Positions 15,627 through 23,377 of a DNA stretch of 25,526 bases are shown piece after piece (positions within the stretch are counted from its first letter, which is position 1; each line of letters opens with the position of its first letter). Position numbers and translations under genes: made by a program. The notes below the pieces were generated by a model that did no database searches, was not told the origin of the DNA, and saw only the letters and a program-made list of their open reading frames with translations. This stretch comes from SYAN01 sp964406345 (lineage in GTDB: Bacteria > Actinomycetota > Actinomycetes > Nanopelagicales > Nanopelagicaceae), in the NCBI GenBank assembly GCA_964406345.1, contig CAYORK010000018.1:1-25526 (forward strand), read 5' to 3'.

Positions 15627-16568
15627 ATGACGTCAGAACCCATGCCGAATCAGATCATCTTCTCGGGCGGTACTGGGCGAAGTGGCACAACCATCATCGG
15701 CAAGCTCCTCGGTCATCACTCCTTGATTCGGGTCAGTCGTCCGATCGAGATCAAATTCTTAGCGGGAAATGCTGGGTTGCTCGACTTGACCTTCGGACGA
15801 CGCGACTTCGTCGAGATGAAGAAGCGCAAGAGTTGGGCTTACCGCATCATTACAACTTCAAAGTTCTTTTCGCGACTCGAGTTAGAGCGAAAGTTTCGAG
15901 AGAGATTGCTCAACGATTGGTGGCAACGAGAGAAGATCGCAGGGAAGGGGCCTGGGCTAGAGAGTGGGGTTTCTGTTGAGACTAGAGATCATGCACTTGC
16001 AACATTCATGTCAACGAGACGAAAGGATCCCGAAGGCGCAGCAATTCGCTTTTTTGAGACGATGGTGGCCGCACAGAACAACAACCATGGAGAACAAGTC
16101 TGGATCGATACCTCGCCGCCGAATATTTTCAATGCTGATCGTATTTCGAGGTTATTCCCGGAAGCCAAATTCATATACATGAAGCGTGATGGGCGGAACA
16201 CCATCGCTTCAGTCCTTAAGGAGCATTGGGGACCAACGGATCCGATCAAGGCGATCTTCTGGTGGAAGAATCGGATCATCGCCTCACACGAAGCGTTACA
16301 ACGAGTACCTCGCAAGAATGTGATTGAGATCCAGTTGGAGGAATTCGCGCATTTCGATCGAGAGAATCAGTACCAAGGATTGCTCGCATTCCTGGAGATC
16401 GAAGATGAGCCAGGTATTCGAGGCTATTTCGACGGTAAGGTCGAGGGTGATCGTGTTATTGCGCAGAAATGGCGTAATGAGATTACTCATCCTGAATTCG
16501 AGTTGAAGTTCGAACAGGTTTATCGGGAGCTTCTCGCCGCCGGCATCAAGACGGTTCGCTACGAGTAA
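15627..16568 (+). CDS. PAPS-dependent sulfotransferase family protein
   Basis: 313 residues from the ATG at 15627. The 5'-phosphosulfate loop is GGTGRSGTTIIGKLL (residues 14-28), and the 3'-phosphate motif is FIYMKRDGRNTIASVLKEHW in the middle of the protein; both are diagnostic of the sulfotransferase fold. It should transfer sulfate from PAPS to a hydroxyl or amine of an unknown acceptor. The frame is open further upstream to 15507, but that part has no conserved sequence, and a -10 box sits just before 15627; ATG 15642 is an alternative start. No signal peptide, so it acts in the cytoplasm. The GMC oxidoreductase follows after 9 bp and a glycosyltransferase is divergent, which suggests modification of a lipid or glycan. 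Confidence 0.85.
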   Translation: MTSEPMPNQIIFSGGTGRSGTTIIGKLLGHHSLIRVSRPIEIKFLAGNAGLLDLTFGRRDFVEMKKRKSWAYRIITTSKFFSRLELERKFRERLLNDWWQREKIAGKGPGLESGVSVETRDHALATFMSTRRKDPEGAAIRFFETMVAAQNNNHGEQVWIDTSPPNIFNADRISRLFPEAKFIYMKRDGRNTIASVLKEHWGPTDPIKAIFWWKNRIIASHEALQRVPRKNVIEIQLEEFAHFDRENQYQGLLAFLEIEDEPGIRGYFDGKVEGDRVIAQKWRNEITHPEFELKFEQVYRELLAAGIKTVRYE

Positions 16569-16571
16569 AAT
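16566..16571 (+). promoter_or_regulatory. -10 box of the GMC oxidoreductase (leaderless)
   Basis: TAAAAT overlaps the TAA stop of the sulfotransferase and ends six bases before the ATG at 16578. It is the closest match to TATAAT among the boxes seen here, although no good -35 is visible. Read-through from the sulfotransferase is also possible. Confidence 0.5.
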
Positions 16572-16577
16572 GTCACC

Positions 16578-18248
16578 ATGGCAGAGCGCCATTTCGATGT
16601 CGTCATTATCGGCTCTGGTTTCGGTGGTTCTGTCTCTGCGCTGAGGTTGGTCGAAAAGGGATACAACGTCGCCCTTATTGAAGCGGGTAGACGATTCGAA
16701 GAGAAGGACTTCCCAAAGACTTCATGGCGAATCAATCGTTTCTTATTCTTTCCACGGTTGGGATTGAAAGGTTTGCAACGCATCCACGCACTTCCTGATG
16801 TCTTGATATTGTCAGGAGCGGGTGTTGGTGGCGGTTCCCTTGCCTATGCCAACACGCTCTACCGTCCGCCAGAGAGTTACTTCCAGGATCCACAGTGGGC
16901 TTCGATCACTGACTGGAGTGCAGAGTTGGATCCTTGGTACGACCAAGCATCCCGCATGCTTGGAGTCGCAGAGAATCCATTTCGATCACCGAGTGACGAT
17001 GCCATGTATGAAGTGGCCTGTGAGATGGGACGTGAGAAGAGTTTCAAACCCGCATCCCTCGGTATCTACTTCGGAAAACCTGGTCTCGAAGTCGATGATC
17101 CTTACTTTGGAGGAAAGGGCCCGAAGCGCCGAGGGTGCACTCACTGTGGTGAGTGCATGACCGGGTGTAGGCATAATGCGAAGAACACCTTGCCGAAGAA
17201 CTACTTAGGCCTTGCAGAGGAAGCTGGCGCAAAAGTGTTCGCTGAGACAACGGCAACGGAAGTCAGGCCGATGGAAAGGGGCTGGTCGATCGAGACACGA
17301 TCAAGTGGTTCCTGGTTCGGAGGTCGAAAGCGCTTTACCTCAGATCAAGTGATCATCGCATGCGGTACCTACAACACCCTCAAATTACTTCATCGGATGA
17401 AGAGCAAAGATGTACTGCCGAAACTATCTCCGACCTTAGGTGATTTGGCTCGCACCAATAGTGAGTCGTTGACGGCGGCTGTGATGAAGCGCGGCGAGAT
17501 AGATTTTTCGCAAGGAGCAGCCATCACTTCCTCCTTCTTCCCTGATGAGAAGACCCATGTCGAACCTGTCCGTTATGGGAAAGGGAGCAATCTCATGGGC
17601 TTGCTCCAGACGGTGATGACTGAAGGTGGAAGTGCATCGAAGCGTAGGCGAAGTTGGTTGAGGAAAGTTCTTAAAAATCCAGTGACGCTGCTTCGAATCC
17701 TCAATGTAAGGCGCTGGAGCGAGCGGTCCGTGATCGCGCTCGTCATGCAGAACGTTGATAGCGCCATCACAGTTCGTGCCAAGCGCTCGCTCTTTGGATT
17801 CCGACTCACTTCGAAGAACAACTCAGATAATCCGAATGCCACGTATATCCCGGCTGCAAATGAGGTTGCGCGATCCATCTCTAGACGCCATGGTGGAATT
17901 CCAGTCGGGCATGTCGGAGATCTTGTCAGCGCTCCTTTCACCGCTCACTTTGTCGGTGGTTGTGTCATCGGTTCCGATGAGAAGAGTGGAGTGATCGATC
18001 CCTATCACCGAGTTTGGAACTATCCGACGCTTCATGTGATCGATGGTTCGACCCTTACTGCAAACCTTGGCGTCAATCCTTCACTGACCATCACCGCGCA
18101 GGCAGAGCGCGCGTTATCGCTTTGGCCAAATAAGGGAGATGAGGACTTGAGACCTTCTCAAGGCGAGAGTTACGTCAGGATGCCGGCTATTCCACCACGA
18201 GCACCGGTGGTGCCAGAGGGAGCAGTCGGAGAGTTACGAGTTCGCTGA
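16578..18248 (+). CDS. GMC oxidoreductase, cholesterol-oxidase-like (ChoD type)
   Basis: 556 residues. The FAD-binding Rossmann motif is IGSGFGGSVSALRL (residues 11-24), followed by LIEAGRRF and the GMC loop SGAGVGGGSLAYAN (79-92). Four cysteines, C187, C190, C193 and C197, are spaced CX2CX2CX3C as in a 4Fe-4S ferredoxin, in RGCTHCGECMTGC. The C-terminal GMC signature is HFVGGCVIGSD, then VIDGSTLTANLGVNPSLTITA. The pattern matches actinobacterial 'cholesterol oxidase-like' proteins such as mycobacterial ChoD, which lack a signal peptide and are not proven sterol oxidases. It should oxidise an alcohol, passing electrons through FAD and perhaps the cluster. The stop overlaps the convergent hydrolase gene by 15 bp. 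Confidence 0.9.
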   Translation: MAERHFDVVIIGSGFGGSVSALRLVEKGYNVALIEAGRRFEEKDFPKTSWRINRFLFFPRLGLKGLQRIHALPDVLILSGAGVGGGSLAYANTLYRPPESYFQDPQWASITDWSAELDPWYDQASRMLGVAENPFRSPSDDAMYEVACEMGREKSFKPASLGIYFGKPGLEVDDPYFGGKGPKRRGCTHCGECMTGCRHNAKNTLPKNYLGLAEEAGAKVFAETTATEVRPMERGWSIETRSSGSWFGGRKRFTSDQVIIACGTYNTLKLLHRMKSKDVLPKLSPTLGDLARTNSESLTAAVMKRGEIDFSQGAAITSSFFPDEKTHVEPVRYGKGSNLMGLLQTVMTEGGSASKRRRSWLRKVLKNPVTLLRILNVRRWSERSVIALVMQNVDSAITVRAKRSLFGFRLTSKNNSDNPNATYIPAANEVARSISRRHGGIPVGHVGDLVSAPFTAHFVGGCVIGSDEKSGVIDPYHRVWNYPTLHVIDGSTLTANLGVNPSLTITAQAERALSLWPNKGDEDLRPSQGESYVRMPAIPPRAPVVPEGAVGELRVR

Positions 18249-19046
18249 ATCCTCTTGAGTAAGGCGTTCGGTCATCTCTTTCCTGCGATTGGGCCACCTT
18301 GTGATTGGGAAGTCGAGGTTTGCAAGGAAGTCCTTGATGATCGATTGAGTCAATTCTCGCTTCTCTTTGACGACGAAGTGCGAAGAGCCAGGGACGATTG
18401 CAAGGCGTCCAAGAGGCAGAGCCTCATACATTGAGAATGTGTGTTCACTGGTGAAAGGTTCATCATCACCAGCAAGAACAAGGGTCGGCACATTGATTCG
18501 TTTGAGGTCCTCGACGGTGAGATTCGGTTCGCTCATCCACACCTCGTAAGCCTTTCTTACGATCGTCTCAAGGAGTTCAGGTTCTTGGCCAGAGCGCTGA
18601 GAGAAGAGGAGCTTCTCCTCCTCCTTCACATCGATCGTGAGCACGTCATGCGACGCCCCACAGTCGTGGTGATAGTTGGCGCCGATGAGAACCATCGATG
18701 AGACTAAGTCCGGGCGTTTGAGCGCAACATGGAGTGCGATGATGCCGCCATCGCTCCATCCGATGAGATGTGCTGGACCCTGTACTACATCCTCGAGATA
18801 AGCGATTGCTTCATCGGTCTGAAAGTCGAAGTGGTAGTAGCCGTCACGGATCTTGGTTCTTCCATGTGCCGTTCGATCGTAGCCATAGATATGAAATCCC
18901 TTGACTGCAGGAGAGATCGCATCGATCCAACTCTCCGTCGAACTCAGCCCACCATGGAGAAGAAGGACCTTCTCTGGGTTTCGCTTGAAGAGCGGTCTCT
19001 TCTCGATACTCCAGACCTGATGACCACGCAGGTCGATATGGCTCAC
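18234..19046 (-). CDS. Alpha/beta hydrolase
   Basis: 270 residues from a GTG at 19046. The oxyanion region LLLHGGLSS is followed by the nucleophile elbow LIGWSDGG (Ser98), the acid LVLAGDDEP and the base PGSSHFVV, so the catalytic triad Ser-Asp-His is complete. The substrate is unknown; esters, lactones or C-C bonds are all possible in this superfamily. The frame is open to an ATG at 19103, but that start would overlap the NDH-2 gene by 61 bp. The GTG at 19046 gives a four-base GTGA overlap with the NDH-2 stop, the standard form of translational coupling, and leaves the whole fold intact. Cytoplasmic, no signal peptide. Confidence 0.87.
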   Translation of the reverse strand: MSHIDLRGHQVWSIEKRPLFKRNPEKVLLLHGGLSSTESWIDAISPAVKGFHIYGYDRTAHGRTKIRDGYYHFDFQTDEAIAYLEDVVQGPAHLIGWSDGGIIALHVALKRPDLVSSMVLIGANYHHDCGASHDVLTIDVKEEEKLLFSQRSGQEPELLETIVRKAYEVWMSEPNLTVEDLKRINVPTLVLAGDDEPFTSEHTFSMYEALPLGRLAIVPGSSHFVVKEKRELTQSIIKDFLANLDFPITRWPNRRKEMTERLTQEDSANS

Positions 19047-20284
19047 AACTCTGCGCCATCCATGATGTGTCGATTGCCTCGATCGAATGTCAGGTAGTTC
19101 CATGTCCAGTCAGCCATAGTGCCGACCTTGTTGCGGCCACCGAGGAGATAGAAGAGATGGAGCCAAAGCCATGCGAACCAGGCAATCGCACCAGAGATAC
19201 GGATGCTCTTCGCTTCGACGACCGCCTTGTGTCTGCCTATCGTCGCCATTGAACCCTTATCGCGATACGTGAATTCGCCCAGTGTGCTTCGGAAGAGTTG
19301 CTTGGCAAGAAATCGCGCTTGCTGCATCGCAACCGGCGCCACCATCGGAAGCCTTCGGCCATCTGTGCCGACAACTCCTGCGACATCGCCAATTGCCCAG
19401 ATGTTCTCGAAGCCTTCGACTTGAAGTGTGGTCGCGGTCTTCACGCGTCCTTGTTCAACGGGAAGTCTTAGCTTCTCGATCGCGCTATCGCCGCGAACAC
19501 CAGCAGCCCAGATCGTCACACGCGATGGAATCTCGGTGGAGTCTTCGAGCAAGATGCGATCTGAATTGACCCGTGCAACCTTTGTTTGAAGGAGGACTTT
19601 GACGCCGAGACGTTCAAGGTCTGCCTTGGTCCGTGCTGAGAGTTTTGGATGGAAGGAGGGGAGGAGTCGTTCTCCGGCTTCGATGAGCGAGATCGATATT
19701 CGCTTGGCAGCGCTCTCAAGATCTCTACGGAGTGGACCACGAGCCAATTCCGCTAGCGCTCCTGCCATCTCGACGCCGGTTGGACCTCCGCCGACGATCA
19801 CGATTTCAAGGAGGGTGCCATCATCGATCCGACATAGATCTTCGAAGTGGCGCATCACCTCACCGCGTATTCGAAGAGCCTCATGAACGCTCTTCATGCC
19901 GAGTGTGTTCTCAGTGACCCCTGGAATTCCAAAGTCCGTGGTCTCAGAACCGAGCGCTACGACGAGATGGTCGTATTCGAGAAGTTCAGAGCTATCGAGT
20001 TTGACTGTGTTTCGTTGTGAATCGATGGCAATCGGTGAACCCATACGGAATTCGACACCGAGTCCACGGAGCGCGCCGCGGATCGGATGTGCGATGTGAT
20101 CGGCTGCAAGTCCAGCGCTTGCGACTTGATAGAGAAGTGGCAAGAAGGTCTGATAATTGTGACGATCGATGACAGTCACAGCGGCACGTTTAGCGAGCTT
20201 CTTGGCCAATGTGAGGCCGCCGAAACCTGCGCCAAGGATGACGACTCTTGGCTTTGATGATTGGTCTCGAGTTTCGAAGTTCAC
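19043..20284 (-). CDS. ndh: Type II NADH dehydrogenase (NDH-2)
   Basis: 413 residues. Two dinucleotide-binding folds: FAD motif VVILGAGFGGLTLAKKL near residue 14, and NADH motif IVIVGGGPTGVEMAGALAEL near residue 163. The quinone-side signatures IWAIGDVAGV and VAPVAMQQARFLAKQL follow, and a C-terminal amphipathic/aromatic stretch (AWFAWLWLHLFYLLGGRNK) should fix the enzyme to the inner face of the membrane. It oxidises NADH and reduces quinone without proton pumping. GTG 20284 is preferred over the adjacent GTG 20287 because it lies exactly six bases after TAGACT. The hydrolase gene is coupled downstream, and an SDR-DUF2867 gene is divergent. Confidence 0.92.
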   Translation of the reverse strand: MNFETRDQSSKPRVVILGAGFGGLTLAKKLAKRAAVTVIDRHNYQTFLPLLYQVASAGLAADHIAHPIRGALRGLGVEFRMGSPIAIDSQRNTVKLDSSELLEYDHLVVALGSETTDFGIPGVTENTLGMKSVHEALRIRGEVMRHFEDLCRIDDGTLLEIVIVGGGPTGVEMAGALAELARGPLRRDLESAAKRISISLIEAGERLLPSFHPKLSARTKADLERLGVKVLLQTKVARVNSDRILLEDSTEIPSRVTIWAAGVRGDSAIEKLRLPVEQGRVKTATTLQVEGFENIWAIGDVAGVVGTDGRRLPMVAPVAMQQARFLAKQLFRSTLGEFTYRDKGSMATIGRHKAVVEAKSIRISGAIAWFAWLWLHLFYLLGGRNKVGTMADWTWNYLTFDRGNRHIMDGAEL

Positions 20285-20290
20285 CACCGG

Positions 20291-20300
20291 AGTCTACTGT
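20291..20300. promoter_or_regulatory. Overlapping divergent -10 boxes of ndh and the SDR-DUF2867 gene
   Basis: The ten bases AGTCTACTGT carry TAGACT on the minus strand (20291-20296, six bases from GTG 20284) and TACTGT on the plus strand (20295-20300, seven bases from ATG 20308). The boxes share two base pairs. The whole interval between the two start codons is only 23 bp. Confidence 0.6.
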
Positions 20301-20307
20301 TATGCGT

Positions 20308-21795
20308 ATGGCTCAGGCTCGGCGAGTACTTGTCACTGGTGCCTCCGGTTATGTCGGCGGTCGTCTCGTTCGCGCCCTCCTTGCTGATGGACTTGATGTA
20401 CGCGTACTTGTGCGCGACGCGCGAAAGATCCAAGACCTACCTTGGAGCACGAAGGTTGAAGTCGTCCAAGGCAACGCAATGAAACTTGAAGACGTGGAGG
20501 CTGCGCTCAAAGGTGTTCACACTGCCTTCTATCTCCTTCACTCGATCGGAGTGGGACCAGACTTCGATGCGATTGAAGAGAGAATGGCGAGGATCTTCGC
20601 TGATGCTGCGGAGCAGGCAGGAATCAGTCAGATCGTCTATCTCGGTGGAATCGCCAATGATAAGAAGATGAGCAAGCATCTCTCATCACGAGCGCACACG
20701 GGCGAAGTCCTCGCATCAGGAAAGACTCCGGTGATGGAATTGCGTGCCGGAATCATCATCGGCTCTGGCTCAGCATCCTTCGAGATGCTTCGACATCTCA
20801 CTCATCGCTTACCGATCATGACAACGCCGAAATGGGTCTCCAATCGCACCCATCCGATTGCGATCCGAGATGTGCTTTGGTACTTGACCCATGCTGCAGA
20901 GCTTGAGAAACCCGTCTCTGGAATCTTCGATATTGGTGGAGCGGAAGTGCTCTCCTATGCCGAGATGATGCAGAAGTTCGCAAAGCTCTCCGGGCTTCGC
21001 AAGCGCATCATCATCAGAGTGCCGGTCCTCTCACCAAGGCTCTCCAGTCTTTGGATCGGTCTCGTCACTCCAGTTCCAACCCAGCTCGCACGCCCGCTCG
21101 TTGGTTCCTTGATCAATGAAGTCGTTGCAGATCCCAATAAGTCGATCGACTCACTCATTCCACGCCCGCCACAAGGATTGATTGATGTGTCGACTGCCAT
21201 CGAACTTGCTTTGACTCGCACAAATGAGAATCAAGTGGAGACACGTTGGTCTGACGCAACAGCACCCACTGCGCCATGGCAGAAAGCACAAGGTGATCCA
21301 TCTTGGGCAGGCGAGTCGATGTATTACGACCGTCGAGAGACTCTTGCCGATGCACCGTTGGAGAAGATCTGGGAATCGATCGAAGAGATCGGCGGAGAGC
21401 GTGGTTGGTATGGTGCCGATTTCCTCTGGTATCTGCGTGGCTTGCTTGATCGACTCGTCGGCGGTGTGGGACTTCGTCGCGGACGGCGTGATCCGAAGAC
21501 ATTGCGAGTCGGGGAGAGCCTTGACTTCTGGCGCGTGGAAGCGATCGAAAAGACCGGTGACGAGCGACGACTTCGCCTCTATGCCGAGATGATCCTTCCA
21601 GGGAAGGCGTGGCTGGAGTTTCGGATCAAGCGCGTGGGAGATAAGACCGAAATAGTCCAAGAGGCTTCATTCGCACCACGAGGCCTTGGCGGTCAGATCT
21701 ATTGGTATGTGATTCTTCCGTTTCATGCTTTCGTCTTTCCGACCATGCTTCGAAACATCGTTCGAAGTGGTCGAAGGAAAGTCCTCTTCGGCTGA
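20308..21795 (+). CDS. NAD(P)-binding SDR protein fused to DUF2867
   Basis: 495 residues. An atypical short-chain dehydrogenase/epimerase domain (about residues 5-290) has VLVTGASGYVGGRLVRAL at the N-terminus and the NmrA-like VYLGGIAND segment; it lacks a clear YxxxK pair, as in many NmrA-type members. The C-terminal part (about 330-495) is DUF2867, with SMYYDRRETLADAP and the conserved aromatic LDFWRVEAIE and PGKAWLEF stretches. The substrate is unknown; the N-terminal domain should bind NAD(P)H. Three in-frame starts exist (20248, 20302, 20308); the last is chosen since TACTGT is seven bases away and the first would lie inside ndh. Divergent from ndh. Confidence 0.85.
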   Translation: MAQARRVLVTGASGYVGGRLVRALLADGLDVRVLVRDARKIQDLPWSTKVEVVQGNAMKLEDVEAALKGVHTAFYLLHSIGVGPDFDAIEERMARIFADAAEQAGISQIVYLGGIANDKKMSKHLSSRAHTGEVLASGKTPVMELRAGIIIGSGSASFEMLRHLTHRLPIMTTPKWVSNRTHPIAIRDVLWYLTHAAELEKPVSGIFDIGGAEVLSYAEMMQKFAKLSGLRKRIIIRVPVLSPRLSSLWIGLVTPVPTQLARPLVGSLINEVVADPNKSIDSLIPRPPQGLIDVSTAIELALTRTNENQVETRWSDATAPTAPWQKAQGDPSWAGESMYYDRRETLADAPLEKIWESIEEIGGERGWYGADFLWYLRGLLDRLVGGVGLRRGRRDPKTLRVGESLDFWRVEAIEKTGDERRLRLYAEMILPGKAWLEFRIKRVGDKTEIVQEASFAPRGLGGQIYWYVILPFHAFVFPTMLRNIVRSGRRKVLFG

Positions 21796-21798
21796 GAT

Positions 21799-21822
21799 TC
21801 CCGAGGTTTCATAGGCTCGGGA
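21799..21822 (+). terminator. Hairpin after the SDR-DUF2867 gene (weak terminator or operator)
   Basis: TCCCGAG and CTCGGGA form a perfect 7-bp stem with a 10-base loop, three bases after the stop codon. No T-tract follows, so it is not a classic intrinsic terminator. It also touches the -10 region of the DUF3263 gene and could instead be a regulatory site. Confidence 0.35.
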
Positions 21823-21824
21823 TA

Positions 21825-21830
21825 TAGGGT
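21825..21830 (+). promoter_or_regulatory. Candidate -10 box of the DUF3263 gene
   Basis: TAGGGT ends nine bases before the ATG at 21840, giving a leader of about three bases. No -35 is recognised. Confidence 0.35.
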
Positions 21831-21839
21831 GAAGTCACT

Positions 21840-22112
21840 ATGGCGGATCCGGCAATGAACCTTCCTGCGAGAGATGGGCACTTGAGCGAGCTCGAGAGTC
21901 GCATCCTGGAATTCGAACGGCAGTGGTGGCAGTACGCCGGCGCGAAGGAGAGCTCGATTCGTGAGCTCTTTCAACTCTCACCTTCGCGTTATTACGAGAT
22001 CCTCAATCACTTGATCGATCGCGAAGAGGCACTCGCCGCAGCCCCGATGCTGGTCAAGCGCCTTCGCCGTATGCGGGAAGCACGGCTCGCTGAGCGTAAT
22101 CGAACGCGCTGA
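21840..22112 (+). CDS. DUF3263 protein
   Basis: 90 residues matching the small actinobacterial DUF3263 family: LESRILEFERQWWQYAGAKE, then IRELFQLSPSRYYEILNHLI, which resembles a helix-turn-helix with the motif SPSRYYE as recognition helix. A basic tail (KRLRRMREARLAERNRTR) could contact nucleic acid. The family is uncharacterised; DNA binding is inference. In other Actinobacteria I recall this gene lying near a groEL copy, usually with a LytR_C gene. Here a DUF1501/DUF1800 pair lies between it and groL instead. The ATG has no Shine-Dalgarno. It converges on the DUF1501 gene with a 32-bp gap. Confidence 0.85.
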   Translation: MADPAMNLPARDGHLSELESRILEFERQWWQYAGAKESSIRELFQLSPSRYYEILNHLIDREEALAAAPMLVKRLRRMREARLAERNRTR

Positions 22113-22144
22113 CCTGGTCTTCTGACGCGTAAAGATTCCTACCG

Positions 22145-23368
22145 CTATAGGGCGCTGGTGCGTCCACGCCAATTGGCGAGTACGGGGTCGGGATCGGATT
22201 TGAGGATCTTCTCTAGGACAGATGCGTAAACGTCGCGAAAGTCAGTGGTGACTTCGAGATCATCATCCTTGAGGCGTCGTAATGAAGGTTGCTCGCCATG
22301 GAATCCACCATTGACTCCTTCACCGACGAGGAATATCGGACCAGACGTTCCATGGTCGGTTCCGTCAGAGGCATTCGCTCGAACTCGACGACCGAATTCG
22401 GAATAGACCAAAACGGTGACATCTCGGCGACGTGGAGTCGCGCGGACTTGTGACATGAACTTGGTGATCGCCCCTGAGACCGCACCCAAGAGGATTGACT
22501 GTGCAGTGTGTTCGTCCGCATGTGTGTCGAAGCCACCAAGCGAGACCGACCAGACTTTTGTCGGTGATCCAGCCGCAATGAGACGGGCAACGATAGACAG
22601 TTGACTTTCCAAGTTGCTCTCACCACCCGCATTCCCACCGACCACCGTAGGCAGGTCAGGCGCAGGTGGTTCTGGAGAGGCAAGGATGGGCGCAGTCTCC
22701 TCTGATACCGCGAAGAGTTGCTCCAGAGAACGAGCAGCAAGGAAGGAGAAGTGCTCATCTCTTGAACGCACGTTTCCCAACTTCCTCAATTCGCCCGCTA
22801 TTGGTCCTTTGGGAAGTCTGAGACCACCAAGTGGCAGTACTGATCCGGATCGCTTCTCACCCGCGAGAAGTGGAGGCAATACTGATCCAAGGCTGATTGC
22901 CAAGAAGGGATCATCCGGTTGTCGTTCTACCCATCTTCCCAACCAACCTGTCCGATCGGCATTGAGTCGTGCGCTTTGCCAAATTGCCATGGAAGAAAAG
23001 TGAGATCGATCTGAGTTCGGATAACCGACGCCTCGGACTATTGCGAGATCTCCCTTATCCCAAAGTGACTTGAACCCCGTCATTGCTCCATTGAGCGCTA
23101 GCTCGTCACCAATTGGGATTACTTCGTCGGCAGAGTAGGCCAATTGCGAACGCAACGAGTGATAGACCGGATCGGTGTATGGCACCACGGTGTTGAGTCC
23201 ATCATTTCCACCATAGAGCGTTACCACTACCAGGATAGGAGTATCCGGGGGAAGTGGGCGCTTGATTGCCGCCTCCACAATGGAAGAGAAGGAGAGGGAG
23301 TGTGCAGCCGCAGCCACAGAACCGGCGCCAGTCAATTGGATGAATCGTCGCCGTGAGATTGTGTCCAT
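22145..23368 (-). CDS. DUF1501 protein, Tat-exported (sulfatase-like/alkaline-phosphatase fold)
   Basis: 407 residues. The N-terminus SRRRFIQLTG followed by a hydrophobic stretch is a twin-arginine signal. The DUF1501 motifs are all present: LYGGNDGLNTVVPY (about 51-64), the central SLGGFDTHADEH and the C-terminal EFGRRVRAN with TDHGTSGP. Asp/His residues in GGFDTH and TDHG are likely metal ligands, since the family shares the alkaline-phosphatase fold. The substrate is not known. AGGAGG, overlapping the TAG stop of the DUF1800 gene, is five bases before the ATG, so translation is coupled: DUF1800 first, DUF1501 second. The two genes are a conserved pair in many bacteria. Confidence 0.92.
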   Translation of the reverse strand: MDTISRRRFIQLTGAGSVAAAAHSLSFSSIVEAAIKRPLPPDTPILVVVTLYGGNDGLNTVVPYTDPVYHSLRSQLAYSADEVIPIGDELALNGAMTGFKSLWDKGDLAIVRGVGYPNSDRSHFSSMAIWQSARLNADRTGWLGRWVERQPDDPFLAISLGSVLPPLLAGEKRSGSVLPLGGLRLPKGPIAGELRKLGNVRSRDEHFSFLAARSLEQLFAVSEETAPILASPEPPAPDLPTVVGGNAGGESNLESQLSIVARLIAAGSPTKVWSVSLGGFDTHADEHTAQSILLGAVSGAITKFMSQVRATPRRRDVTVLVYSEFGRRVRANASDGTDHGTSGPIFLVGEGVNGGFHGEQPSLRRLKDDDLEVTTDFRDVYASVLEKILKSDPDPVLANWRGRTSAL

Positions 23369-23377
23369 CTCTGCCTC

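Noticed and set aside
16566..18248. Secreted cholesterol oxidase
   Set aside because: The GMC protein has no signal peptide and carries a ferredoxin-like cysteine cluster not found in secreted Streptomyces-type cholesterol oxidases; only a ChoD-like label is justified.
19047..19103. Hydrolase start at ATG 19103
   Set aside because: It would overlap ndh by 61 bp; the GTG at 19046 gives a normal four-base overlap and keeps the whole fold.
21151..21660. Minus-strand 169-codon frame opposite the DUF2867 domain
   Set aside because: Lies wholly within a well-supported gene and has no recognisable sequence; a shadow frame.
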